A DNA stretch of 64,000 nucleotides from Anodontia alba (GCA_964016985.1 OZ024829.1:66863197-66927196); one strand, 5' to 3'. Numbered from the stretch's first letter, positions 45,544 through 57,409 are shown. Numbers and translations: made by a program. Notes: generated by a model not told the origin, from the sequence alone.

Positions 45544-48532
45544 ACAAGAGGACCATGATGGTCCTATATCGCTCGCCTGAGCAAACAGCTTTGCATACTT
45601 ACTGTTGAACTTTCAGCAAAGTTCACTGCTCTAAGATTTTTGTATAAATTTTATAGCCCTGCTCCCCAGCGGCCATGTTTTTTCAAGCATCATGATGGTT
45701 TGAACTGAATCTTGAAAGAGGGTCACCAAAGGAACAATTCTGCCAAGTTATATTGAAATCAGTCCAGTGGTTTCTTACAAAAAGATTTTTAAAATGTTTT
45801 ATATAGCTATATAGGGAAAATAAGCCCCACCCACTAATGGCCATGTTTTTTGACGAATCATGACAGCTTGAACAAACTTGGTAGAGGGTCACCATAGGAA
45901 CATTCCTGCCAAGTTATATCGAAATCGGTTTAGTGGTTTCTGACAAGAAGATTTTTAAAGTTTTCTATTTAGATATATAGGGAAAATAAGCCCCACCCCT
46001 AGCAGCCATGTTTTTTGACGAATCATGATTGCTTGAACAATCTTGGTAGAGGGTCACCAAGTTAACATTCCTGCCAAGTAATATTGAAATCAGTCAGGTG
46101 GTTTCTGACAAGAAGAATTTTAAAGTTTTCTATACAGATATATAGGGAAAATAAGCCCCGTCCCCTGGCGGCCATGTTTTTTGACGTATCATGAGGGCGT
46201 GAACAATCTTGGTAGAAGGTCACCAAGGCGACATTCCTGCCAAGTTACATTGAACTCGATCCAACGGTTTCTTACGAGAAGATTTTTAAAGTTTTCTATA
46301 TAGATATATATAGAAAATATGCCCCGCCGCCTAGCGGCCATGTTTTTTGACAAATCATGACGGCATGAACAATCTTGGTAGAGGGTCACCAAAGAAACAT
46401 TCCTGCCAAGTGATATTGAAATTGGTCAAGTGGTTTCTGACAAGAAGATTTTTAAACTTTTCTATATAGATATATAGGGAAAATAAGCCCCACCCCCTGG
46501 CAGACATTTTTTTGACGAATCATGATAACTTGAACAATATTGGTAGAGGGTCAACAAGGGAACATTTCTGCTAAGTTATAATGAAATCGGTCCAGTGGTT
46601 TCTGACAAATAGATTTTTAAAGTTTCCTATATATATATATATATATATATATAGGGAAATATTGCCCCGCCCCCTGGCAGCCACGTTTTTTGATGAATCA
46701 TGACGACTTGAACAATCTTGGTAGCGGGTTACAAAAGAAACATTCCTGCAATGTTATACTGAAATCAGTCCACTGGTTTCTGACAAGAAGATTTTTAAAC
46801 TTTTCTATATAGATATATAGGGAAAATAAGCCCCGCCCCCTAGCGGCCATGTTTTTTTGACAAATCATGACGGCTTGAACAATCATGGTAGAGGATCACC
46901 AAGGAAACATTTTTGCCAAGTTATATAGAAATCAGGCCAGTGGTTTCTGACAAGAAGATTTTTAAAGTTTTCTATATAGATATATAGGGAAAATAAGCCC
47001 CGCCCCCTGGCGGCCATGTTTTTTGACAAATCCAAATGGCTTGAACAATCTTGGTAGAGGATCACCAAAGGAACATTTCTGCAAAATTATATTGAAATCG
47101 GTCCAGTGGTTTCTGACAAGAAAATTTTTAAAGTTTTCTATATAGATATATAGGGAAAATAAGTCCCGCCCCCCTGGCAGTCATCTTTTTTGACGAATCC
47201 AAATGGCTTGAATAATCTTGGTAGAGGATCACCAAAAGAACATTTCTTCAAAATTATACTGAAATCGGTCCAGTGGTTTCTGACAAGAAGATTTTTAAAG
47301 TTTTCTATATAGATATATAGGGAAAACAAGCCTCGCCCCCTGGCGGCCATGTTTTTTGACGAATCCAAATGGCTTGAACAATCTTGGTAGAGGATCACCA
47401 AAGGAACATTTCTTCAAAATTATATTGAAATCGGTCCAGTGGTTTCTGACAAGAAGATTTTTAAAGTTTTCTATATAGATATATAGGGAAAACAAGCCCC
47501 GCCCCCTGGCGGCCATGTTTTTTGACGAATCCAAATGGCTTGAACAATCTTGGTAGAGGATCACCAAAGGAACATTTCTGCAAAATTATATTGAAATCGG
47601 TCCAGTGGTTTCTGACAAGAAGATTTTTAAAGTTTTCTAAATAGATATATAGGGAAAATAAGCCCCGCCCCCTGGCGGTCATGTTTTTTGACGAATCCAA
47701 ATGGCTTGAACAATCTTGGTAAAGGATCACCAAAGGAACATTTCTGTAAAATAATATTGAAATTGGTCCAGTGGTTTCTGACAAGAAGATTTTTAAACTA
47801 TATAGATATATAGGGAAAATAAGCCCCGCCCCCTGGCGGCCATGTTTTTTGACAAATCCAAATGGCTTGAACAATCTTGGTAGAGGATCACCAAAGGAAC
47901 ATTTCTTCAAAATTATATTGAAATCGGTCCAGTGGTTTCTGACAAGAAGATTTTTAAAGTTTTCTATATAGATATATAGGGAAAACAAGCCCCGCCCCCT
48001 GGCGGCCATGTTTTTTGACGAATCCAAATGGCTTGAACAATCTTGGTAGAGGATCACCAAAGGAACATTTCTGCAAAATTATATTGAAATCGGTCCAGTG
48101 GTTTCTGACAAGAAGATTTTTAAAGTTTCTATATAGATATATAGGGAAAATAAGCCCCGCCCCCTGGCAGCCGTGTTTTTTGACGTTTCCAAACGGCTTG
48201 AACAATCTTGGTAGAGGATCACCAAAGGAACATTTCTGCAAAATTATATTGAATTCGGTTCAGTGGTTTCTGACAAGAAGATTTTTTAAGTTTTTAGTTA
48301 AAAAATCTATTTTTAGCTCCTGTGACCCAGATTTGCAATGGACCAGAACCATTTGAACAACTTTGAAAGAGGACCAACCAAGGATCATTCTTGTGAAGTT
48401 TGGTCAAAATCCAATCAGTGGTTTAGGAGGAGATGTTGTTTAAAGACTGTGGACGGAGGAACATACGGACGACGACGATGGAGAGTGGGTGATCACAATA
48501 GCTCACCTTGAGCCTTTGGCTCAGGTGAGCTA
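45544..48532 (+). mobile_element. Helentron-like element, complete (array B type)
   Basis: Starts ACAAG, hairpin AGGACCA-TGA-TGGTCCT, then CGCTCGCCTGAGC. Ends with GATCACAATAGCTCACCTTG, AGCCTTTGGCTC (hairpin GAGCC-TTT-GGCTC) and AGGTGAGCTA. About 16 units of ~166 bp (45640-48300) share ATAGATATATAGGGAAAATA, AGCCCCGCCCCCTGGCGG, CCATGTTTTTTGACGAATC, GGCTTGAACAATCTTGGTAG, AGGATCACCAAAGGAACATT and GTGGTTTCTGACAAGAAGA. Units between 47050 and 48150 are nearly identical, indicating recent array expansion. The 199-residue and similar ORFs on the minus strand are repeat artefacts. Confidence 0.9.
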
Positions 48533-48542
48533 ACAAAACAAA

Positions 48543-51500
48543 ACAAGAGGACCATGATGGTCCTATATCGCTAACCTGAGCAAGGAGAGTTGCACTCACT
48601 ACAGTATTGTAAACATTCAGCTTTTCAGGTTGGGAGAGATTAGATTTCACATGATAGAAAATATTTCAGTCATGTCAACCTTGACCTTGAGCTCAGGACC
48701 TGAAAGTCGAACGCTCAAGATATTATCATGCCTACAAATGTGTGAAGATATATTAAAATCCACTGATAAATGCAGGGGCTAGAACGATGACATTTTTTTT
48801 CTAAAAATAGCCAGTTACCTTGACCTTGAGCCCAGCAACCTGAAAGTTGCTCTTGCTCAAGATATTACAATACCCAACAACTTTGTGAAGATATATTAAA
48901 ATCCATTGATAAATGCAGGGGGCTAGAGTAATGACAAAAAATTTTTTCTAAAAATAGTCAGTTACCTTGACCTTGAGCCCAGCAACCTGATAGTTGAACT
49001 TGCTGGAGATATAATCATACCTTACCTTTATGTGAAGTTATATTAAAATCCATTGATAAATGTAGGCACTAGAGTGATTACAAAGTTTTTCTAAAAATAG
49101 CCAGTTACCTTCACCTTGAGCCCAGCAACCTGAAAGCTGAACTTGCTCGAGATATTATAATACCAAAAATTGTGTGAAGATACATTAAAAGCCATTGATA
49201 AATGCAGGGGCTAGTGCGATGACAAAGTTTTTCCTAAAAATAGCCACAGTTACCTTGACCTTGAGCCAGGCAACCTTAAAGTTGAACTTGCTCGAGATAT
49301 TATCATAACCAACATTTATGTGAAATTATATAAAAATCCATTAATAAATGTAAGCACTAGAGCCATGACAGATTTTCTAAAAATAGCCACAATGACCTTG
49401 ACCTTGAGCCCAGGACCCTGAAAGTCAAACTTGCTCAAGATATTATCATACCCAACATTTGTGTGAAGTTATATTACAATCCATCAATAAATGTAGGCAC
49501 TAGAGCGATGAGAGTTTTTCTAAAAATAGCCAAAGTGACCTTGACCTTGAGCTGAGGACCCTGAAAGTCAAATTTGCTCAAGATATTGTCATACCCAACA
49601 TTTGTATAATATTATATTAAAATCCATTGATAAATGTAAGCACTACAGCCATGACAAAGTTTTTTTCTAAAAATAGCCAAAGTGACCTTGACCTTGAGCC
49701 CAGGACCCTGAAAGTCAAACTTGCTCAAGATATTATCATATCCAACATTTGTGTAGTTACATTAAAATCCATCAATAAATGTAGGCGCTAGTGCGCTGAC
49801 GAAGTTTTTCTAAAATTTGCCACAGTGACCTTGACCCTTAGCCCAGGACCTTGAAAGTCGAACCTGCTCAAGATATTGTCATACCCAACATTTGTGTGAA
49901 GTTATATTAGAATCCATCAATAAATGTAGGCACAAGAGCGATGACAAAGCTTTTCTAAAAAGAGCCACAGTGACCTTTACCTCCAGGACCCTGAAAGTCA
50001 AACTTGCTCGAGATATTGTCATACCCAACATTTGTGTGAAGTTATATTAGAATCCATCAATAAATGTAGGCACGAGAGCGATGACAAAGTTTTTCTAAAA
50101 ACAGCCACAGTGACCTTTACCTCCAGGACCCTGAAAGTCAAACTTGCTTGAGATATTGTCATACCCAATATTTGTGTGAAGTAAAATCCATTGATAAATG
50201 TAGGCTCCAGAGGGATGACAAAGTTTTTCTGAAAATAGACACAGTGACCTTGACCTTGAGCCCAGGACCCTGAAGCAGGGTGGCCACACATTTTTAACAA
50301 TCAAATTCCCTGATTTTTCCCTGACTTTTCCCTGATTTGATTTGATTTTCCCTGATTAAAAACCTTAATATTATCGCAATGGCCCCTATAATTAGAAGTC
50401 ATATACTGATTCAAATGCTGTCAAGTGACATGTTTATACACAATGCTGTCACAATATTCTTAATTAAATGAAAATTTATCTAAAATATGATGTACATGTG
50501 CTAATTTACTTTCATGGTAGTCAAAATCAAAACTGGTAAAATATATGGCCTCCAACCTCCCCTTGTAGCCACATCTGAACAGCTATAAAATTTGAATATT
50601 TTGACCTTACAAAGATAAGATTTTCTGAAATTCCCTGATTTTTCCCTGATTTTCAGCAAAATTTCAAATTCCCTGATTTTTCCCTGCAGGAAATTTTTTT
50701 TCACCATTTTCCCTGTTTTCAGAGTGCGTGGCCACCCTGCTGAAAGTTGAATATGCTCAGAACCTTGAAAGTCGAACTTGCTCGAGATATTATCATACCC
50801 AACATTTGTGTGGTTACATTAAAATCCATCAATAAATGTAGGCACTAGAGTGTTGACAAAGTTTTTCTAAAAATAGCCAGTGACTTTGAACTTGAGCCCA
50901 GGACCCTGAATGTTGAACTTGCTCGCGATATTGTCAGACCCACCATCCAAAAATAAATGTAGGCGCTAGAGCCATGACAAAAGGTGAACATACGTACATT
51001 TGAACCTATGTACGTACGTACATATCCCCTCCACAACTTCGTTGTGCGAGAGGATAATAAGCCCTGCCTCTGGCAGCCATGTTTTTTGAAGAATCATGCT
51101 GGCTTGAACAATCTTGGTAGAGGATTGCCAAAGGAACATTTCTGCTAAATTATATTGAAATTGGTTGAGTGGTTTCTCACAAGAAGATTTTTAAAATTCT
51201 GGCCGCCATGTTTTTTGACTAATCATGACGGCTTGAACAATCTTAATAGAGGGTTACCAAAGGAACGTTTCTGCCATGTTATATTGAAATCCATCCAATG
51301 GTATCTTACAAGAAGATTTTTAAGGTTTTCTATATAGATATACAGGGAAAATAAGCCCTGCTGCCTGGCGGCCATGTTTTTTGACAAATCATGATGGCTT
51401 GAATAATCTTGGTAGAGAGTCACCAAAGGAATATTTCTGCTAAATCTTACTGGCATCCTTCTAGTGGTTTCTGACAAGGAGATTTTTAAAGTTTTCTATA

Positions 51501-52077
51501 TAGACATACATGGAAAATAAGCATCGGCCCCTGGCAACCATGTTTTTTTGAAGACTTATGATGGCTTGAATAATCTTGTTGAGGGTCACCAAAGGAACAT
51601 TTCTGCTAAATTATATTGAAATCTGTCCAATTGTTTCTGACAAGAAGATTTTTTAAAGTTTTCTGTATAGATATACAGGGAAAATAAGCCCCGCCCTTGG
51701 CGGCTATGTTTTTGGATGAATCATGATGGCTTGTGAATCTTGGTAGAGGATCACAAAAGGAACATTTCTGCCAAACTATATTGAATTTGGTCCAGCAGTT
51801 TCTGACAAGAAGATTTTTACAGTATTTTTTCTTTTGGTTGCTATGGCAACCAGAATTCTGCATGGATTCTAAATCTTTGAAAAATTTTCAATCAGTACCA
51901 CCCAAGGATCATTCCTGTGAAATCTGGTCAAAACTGGCACAGCAGTTTAGGAGGAGATGTGGTTTAAAGAAATTGTGGACGGACAGACAGACAGACAGAT
52001 GACCACGCCAACAACAACAACGATGGCTGGTGAGTGACCACAATAGCTCCCCTAGAGCCTTCGGCTTGGGTGAGCTA
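48543..52077 (+). mobile_element. Helentron-like chimeric element (array A then array B)
   Basis: Starts ten bases after the previous element, with the same head hairpin (AGGACCA-TGA-TGGTCCT), CGCTAACCTGAGC. From 48660 to about 50990 it carries about 14 units of a ~146-bp array A (CAAACTTGCTCAAGATATTA, TCATACCCAACATTTGTGTG, ATTAAAATCCATTGATAAATG, AGTGACCTTGACCTTGAGCC). At 51020-51050 a foreign hairpin (CACAAC-TTC-GTTGTG, GAGAGGATAA) is followed by about five array B units (51053-51830) and the usual end module with hairpin GAGCC-TTC-GGCTT and GGGTGAGCTA. A 466-bp MITE interrupts array A. Confidence 0.75.
50275..50740. mobile_element. 466-bp MITE with GCAGGGTGGCCAC inverted ends
   Basis: Both ends read inward as GCAGGGTGGCCAC(A/G)CA. 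TGAA at 50271-50274 and 50741-50744 is a 4-bp target duplication, and the array A unit is restored when the insert is removed. The subterminal regions are rich in TCCCTGATTTTTCCCTG repeats. It is non-coding. Elements with similar ends occur in many animal genomes (general recollection); I do not assign a superfamily. Confidence 0.8.
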
Positions 52078-53540
52078 AAAAGATCATGGTTATAATTTGT
52101 GAAGAGCATGCAAAGAAAGAAAGAGCATCATCTTATGCATTCAAGTCTGGCAAAGATAAATTGTAATAAAAACAGCCTTTTTCCACCGAGTCTCTGCTGC
52201 ATAAAGAACCTCTACAAATGACTCCACAATCTGGCTGTGGAAGCTATGTATTATAGCTCTTGGGAACAGCTTCATTAGTTTATGCTAACATACTTACCAT
52301 ATCATGCTATTATCTCACCAATAATTTCCTGGTTTCTTGTACGAAAACCCACTTTAATGTATTTATAACATTTTGACCATTATTACCATTGGAGATATTC
52401 TGACATGGATACTGTATTTACCATAAGTATTGGTACACCTTACCATGATGATGATGGTATGGTGTTTTTCATTCCTTTATATATTATTTATTTTATCAAA
52501 TTCCATCGATTTGTTCACAATATATTGAGCAGAAAAGAAATTTTGACAACAACCAAGGGCCATACCTCTATTGTAAATTTAGAAAAACTGATGCATAAAA
52601 ATCCCAATCTAGATCTGGTCACTGTCAATGCATATGAAAAATTTCCTCTAATTCCACCAATTCATTCCAAAGATATTGAGCAGAAACAAAATTCTGACAA
52701 TAATCAAGTGCCATACCTCTGTTGTTAAAGGGGAACGCAACCTTAAAGCATATTGTACTGCAAAATAAAGAACTTCTCAAACCGTGAATTTTGATACTAC
52801 GTAATTTGATCAAAATCAGTCAAGATATGGGTGCCGCCATTTTGAATATTTAATGAAGTTTCACAAAAATTTAAAAATCTATTTTAAAAGTTGTTCTTCT
52901 TACAAATTTGGATTACTTTGGGGGAAATGATTAAGCATACGTTAAACTCTGTAGCAAAATATTCTTAAAGACCCATTATAATTAGGTTTTTGTATATTTT
53001 AGTTGGGCTGTATGACATCACAAAGCCTAAAATATGGCGACATCCGTTTTGAATATTTTCAAACCACTGTAACTTCTTTATTTCTTGACCGATTTGGATA
53101 AAACTTGCATCAAAGTAAATGGTTTGCCTAGCACTTTACTCCAGGAAACACTTACAACTTATGTTGTGTTCTCCTTTAATTTGCGAAAAATTGACACATA
53201 ATAATCCTAACCTAGATCAGGTTAAGGTCAATGCATATACAAAGTTTGATCAAATTCCATCAATTCCTTCACAAGATATTGAGTGGAAACGAAATTTTGA
53301 CAATAACCAAGGGACATAACCACGTTGTAAAATTGAGAAAAAAATGACGTGTAACAATATCAATGTAGATATGGTCAACTTCAATGCATATTCCAAATTT
53401 GGTCTAATTCCATCGCTCCATTCTCAAGATATTGAGCGGAAATGAAGTGGGAATCACGGATCACAGAATGATGGAATCACAGACAAGTTGAAAACAGTAT
53501 ACTGACTCCATACTTGGTATGCGGGGGATATAATTATACT
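52078..53540. repeat. Family I repeat units with a nested MITE and unassigned lead
   Basis: 52078-52390 is unassigned. From about 52500 there are ~190-bp units sharing TCAATGCATATGAAAAATTT, CCATCAATTCATTCACAAG, ATATTGAGCAGAAACGAAAT and TTTTGACAATAACCAAGGGC. They end in TCACGGATCACAG and ATACTTGGTATGCGGGGGAT ATAA, an end similar to the one at 29279-29312. A 449-bp MITE sits at 52728-53176. The 107-residue ORF at 52405 lies in this repeat and has no recognisable domain. Confidence 0.5.
52728..53176. mobile_element. 449-bp MITE with TA target site
   Basis: Inverted ends AAGGGGAACGCAAC on the left and AAGGAGAACACAAC read inward from the right, flanked by TA on both sides (52726-52727 and 53177-53178). 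Removing the insert restores CTGTTGTAATTTGCG, a normal family I sequence. The TA target suggests the Tc1/mariner superfamily. It is non-coding. Confidence 0.7.
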
Positions 53541-54840
53541 TGCCTTTTCATGTGAAACAGCTGCCTAGTAGGCATCACATGAAAATAGTAAGCCTTATTT
53601 TCTCTGAAAAATAAAACAACAGCTCCGCAAGCGGGGCATCATAAGGCCATTGCAAGCTATACTGACATAGAGTATGAGGGATTAGCCCGAAAAAAGTTTA
53701 TATGGATGGACAGACAGACATAACTCTAATAATATTTGGTGGACTGTAACCTCAAAACAAAATGCCCTGCTTCACATCATGGTTTAACTATAAATCACCT
53801 TTCAGCTTGATGGGATGTTGACTGTAGGAGGAAATATTCAGTTGACTGTAACCTTGAAATGGTATGCGCTGCTCCACGTCATGGTGTAACTTTTTATAAT
53901 GTTTCAGCTTGATCTATTGTAATCTATAGGAGGAGTTAGCTTATGAAATTTTCAAAGAGGCATTACTGCTAGCATTTTGTGGACTGTAACAAAATAATAT
54001 GAGCTGCTCCACATCATGGTCTACCTATAAATCAAGTTTCAGCTTGATCGTATGTTAACTGCAGGAGGAGTTAGCAAGAAACAAAACATTTACAGAAATT
54101 TTCAAAGGGACATAACTCTGCTACTATCTGGTGGACTGCTACCTTGAAATAATATGCACTGCTCCACATCACGGTGCAACTATTTACAAAGTTTCAGCTT
54201 AATATAATGTAATCCACAGGAGGAGTTGGTGGACTGTGACCTTGAAAGAATATGCGCTGCTCCATATCATGGTCTAACTATAAATCAGGTTTCAGGTTGA
54301 TCTGATGTAAACTGCCAGAAACAAAATGTTTACAGAAATTTTCAAAGGGGCATAACTCTGTTATCATTTGGTGGACTGCAACCTCAAATATGCACTGCTC
54401 CACATCATGATCTAACTATAAATCAAGTTTCAGCTTGATCAAATGTAATCTATAGGAGGGGAAATGTTTACAAAAATTTTCAAAGGGACATAATTCTCTA
54501 AATATCTTGTGGACTGTAACCACGAGATAATATGTGCTTCTCCACATCATGATCTAACTATCAGGTTTCAGCTTGATTGGCTGTAAATTGTAGGAGGAGT
54601 TTGCCAGAAATGAAATGTTTACATAACATTTTCAAAGGGGCTTAACTCTGTTAATATTTGTTGGACTGTGACCTTGAAACAATATGCACTGCTCTACATC
54701 ATGGTCTAACAATATATCAAGTTACAACTTGATCAGATGTAAACTGTAGGAGGAGTTATCCGGTAACGAAAAGTTTACAGATGGACGAACGCCAAGGGGC
54801 ATAACATAATACGTCCCGTTTTTCAAAACAAGTATTTCAA
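53541..54840 (+). repeat. Family D array with a hairpin-bearing lead
   Basis: 53553-53588 has arms TTTTCATGTGA and TCACATGAAAA around CAGCTGCCTAGTAGG. From 53700 to 54770 about seven diverged family D units follow (GGTGGACTGTAACCTTGAAA, TGCGCTGCTCCACATCATGG, GTTTCAGCTTGATC, TTTTCAAAGGGGCATAACTC). The array ends GATGGACGAACGCCAAGGGG, CATAACATAATACGTCCCG. Confidence 0.65.
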
Positions 54841-55130
54841 AATGTAATCAGCTGCAGTTGTGATTGTTGCTTTAAGAATTAAGAGCAGAAGGTCAGACCT
54901 TACTGTCTGAGCTGATAGCTGGCTACATTACCACCTTTTTTTCATCCTTTTTTTCGTTTTCTCACAGAAATGATTAATGGCAATTTCATGAGAAGTTTAA
55001 TAGACATGTCACTGTCCTTTCGAATTAAGTAACTTCTAATACATCTGTCTAGATATAATTAAGACTTGATTTATGACCATCTGTGACTCTTCCCCTTCCC
55101 CATATCCCTTGTCTCAGCACACTAACAAAC
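54841..55130. other. Unassigned AT-rich sequence
   Basis: No ORF, array or inverted repeat was recognised between the end of family D and the Tc1 relic. Confidence 0.35.
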
Positions 55131-55705
55131 CAGGTATAGGAAAAGGTACAAGCAGTGAAGACCCACCCTGGTTGGCATGTGAATCAATGCAGTCTGGCCA
55201 GGTCTTCACAGTTCATCGACTTGGTATTTGGGCACTGTAATATGATACAGCTGACAGAAAGACAGACCCTTGCAAGACCACAGGCATACAAGTGTATGTC
55301 TTACATACAGGTCATAAATATTGGAATTCAAACAGAAGGTTGGATTGGAAGTGGCATTATGCTGTGGGCCAGTATCACATAGCATTACAGGACTCTTCTG
55401 GTATTGATTGATTCCAGTCTGACTGTGAGACATTACATTGACAAGATGCTCAAACTTCATATTCTACTTTTTTCTACTCCATACTGAATGTTTATCTGTT
55501 CCAGCAGGATAATGCGAGTCCACATTCTGCCAAGCTAACAGCAGATTACTTAGTTAAAAAGAACTTTAAACGTCTGCATATTCTCCAGACTGAAGTTTTA
55601 TTGAACACCCAGGAAAGCCATCAAACCCATTAGCAGACAGGAACTGATACTGGTGTTCCAGGAGGAATGGGACATTCCACAGTTCAGAATTCAGCATAAA
55701 CACAT
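55131..55705 (+). pseudogene. Tc1-like transposase relic
   Basis: On the plus strand, fragments in shifting frames follow the order expected of a Tc1 DDE catalytic domain. A WIGSGIMLWASI segment (about 55343-55380) corresponds to the hydrophobic strand after the first catalytic aspartate. A LLVLIDSSLTVRHYIDKML segment (about 55395-55451) follows, then FQQDNASPHSAKLTADYL (about 55498-55551), whose QQDN contains the second catalytic aspartate. The last part (55552-55690, near IEHP) corresponds to the region of the third acidic residue. Stop codons after WASI and in the 55475 region, plus frame changes, break the reading frame. The DNA-binding N-terminus is absent or unrecognisable. It lies back to back with the mariner relic on the other strand. 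Confidence 0.75.
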
Positions 55706-56790
55706 GAGGGACAATCAAAAGTTCTCAGCCCCTGTACTTTTGGAATGACCAAGAGCAGAAATTATCTGATTATTTCTCAATATAATCTCCCTTTGCTTCG
55801 ATGCACTTTCTCCAATGCTGTTCCAGTTTGTTTATGCCTTCAAAAAATAAGCTTCTTCCTGGTCCCCAAAGTATTCATCAACAGCATCTATGATATCTTC
55901 AATGCTTCCAAAATTCCTATCAGGAAGGTTAGTTTTCAGATTTGGAAACAGAAAGAAGTCCAAAGGGCTTAATCTGGAGAATACGGGGGATGAGGAAGGA
56001 CCTTGAAACTGCAATTAGTCGCAGCAGCCATAGCAACTTAAGAGGTGTAGGCTGGTGCATTATCTTGCAAGAGTAGAACACCTCAAGTCAACTTTAGTCT
56101 TCTTTTCTTCACAACCTCCTGATGCAGCTGCCTTAGTTCTTCTGCATAATATGCACCATTTATCATGTGACCTTCCTCAAGATAATCCACCATGATAAAG
56201 CCCTGACTATCCCAAAAGATAGAGGCAATCACCTTCCCTGCCGAAGAAACCCTCCTAAATTTCTTAGGAGGAAGTGAGCCACAGTGCTTCGATTGCATAC
56301 TCTGCTTTTTGGCCGCAGGATCCAAGTGAAGGACATAAGTTTCATCTTGGGTCACAACAACGCATAAATTCCTTAGGGTCATCTTCATAGAGAGACAGGA
56401 GATACTTAGAAATATCAAGCTAACTCTTCATCTGATCTTTGGTCCACATTCTGGGGACCCATCTAGCTGAGACCTTGGACATCCCTAAAATATTGGTCAA
56501 CATAGACTGAACTGCTTAAAAACTTATGCCTATTTGTCTAGCTATATCACCCAGGTTTCTTCTCCTGTCACACATGATCAGACTGTGCACAAGTTTTTGT
56601 CTTTAGTAGCCTCTTTAGGGTGCCCAGACCATTCATAATCCTTCATGCTCTCCAGACCGTTCATAATCCTTCATGCTCTCCCTCTCTATCCTAAATTCAG
56701 CAGCCCAATTTGTCACCGTGATGTAAGAAGGAGAATCATCCCCAAGGGTTTTAATGAAGTCATTATGAATTTCTTTTTTTTATGCAAAAT
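55706..56790 (-). pseudogene. mariner transposase relic (DD34D)
   Basis: Read on the minus strand from about 56790. The N-terminal helix-turn-helix part (FIKTLGDDSPSY, NWAAEF; about 56765-56700) is broken by a ~27-bp tandem duplication at 56630-56685 and several stops. The catalytic domain is the longest open piece (56418-56083), with TQDET giving the first catalytic aspartate (56344-56346). LQDNAPAYT follows with the second aspartate (56062-56064), then a PYSPD stretch and a DFFLFPNLK segment with the third (55958-55960). The last two are 104 bases apart, which fits the mariner D34D spacing with one base lost. Stops and frameshifts make it inactive. A mariner-type end may be GAGGGACAATCAAAAGTTCT at 55707-55726; I did not find its partner. 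The closest family is probably the mariner group that includes human SETMAR (recollection). Confidence 0.85.
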
Positions 56791-57217
56791 GGTCTCCAAT
56801 ATTATGATCTGAAATTTCCACACAAATTGCAGGGGACAATTGGCATGAAATGTCAAACCATGTGTCTCGGAAAATTAAGAAAAATATGATAAGTTTGTTG
56901 TCTGCTGAATTTGCCAAAGGAAACATCTAGAAGCTTGTTTCATGGGCTGTATATTGTCTAATGTTTGATAACCAACTAGTATTATTTACCAACCTGGTTG
57001 AATCCAAAGCTAATTATAACTTCATCATCATACCAAAATAGAAAATAGCACTAATTAAATAATCTTTTCACAAACTTATTTTTTTTTTTTTTTTTTTTTT
57101 ATGAAATAGTGAAAGATGATTTTTCTATTGCTAAAGTTTATAGTGTGAATTGAAATGAATGACACAGTCACTGGGCTATGAAACATCTTGTTCATATAAT
57201 AGTGTTCTGAGTCCATC
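56791..57217. other. Unassigned sequence with a short repeat and a T-tract
   Basis: 56818-56920 resembles 25855-25975 (GGCATGAAATGTCAAA, AAAATTAAGAAAAATATGAT, GTCTGCTGAATTTG). A 20-base T-tract is at 57080-57101. No gene is visible. Confidence 0.4.
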
Positions 57218-57221
57218 TTAA

Positions 57222-57409
57222 CCCTTGTCATGCTGAATAAATTAAGATGCCATACCCATTTCTAATTTTCAGCCAATCAAATTACTTGATCCAGATTGTT
57301 GATATAAATTCACATACTTAATGGCAAACAGTGCAGATCCAGATCAGTTGGCTTCTTCATCTACACTGTTTGCAAATGCAGGATATATCCTGGTTCAGCA
57401 GGACAAGGG
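57222..57409. mobile_element. piggyBac-like MITE with exact TTAA duplication
   Basis: TTAA at 57218-57221 and 57410-57413 flank inverted ends CCCTTGTCATGCTGAA and, read inward from the right, CCCTTGTCCTGCTGAA. The interior has GCAAACAGTGCAGATCCAG and CACTGTTTGC, words shared with the MITE at 13028, so the two probably belong to related families. It is non-coding. Confidence 0.8.

Noticed and set aside
47461..48060. 199-residue minus-strand ORF
   Set aside because: It spans nearly identical array B units whose ~166-bp period shifts the frame; the same peptide recurs in all frames of the array. It is not a gene.
52405..52728. 107-residue ORF with a hydrophobic N-terminal stretch
   Set aside because: Its 3' half is family I repeat sequence that recurs nearby in closed frames; the hydrophobic part comes from TTTAT-rich DNA.
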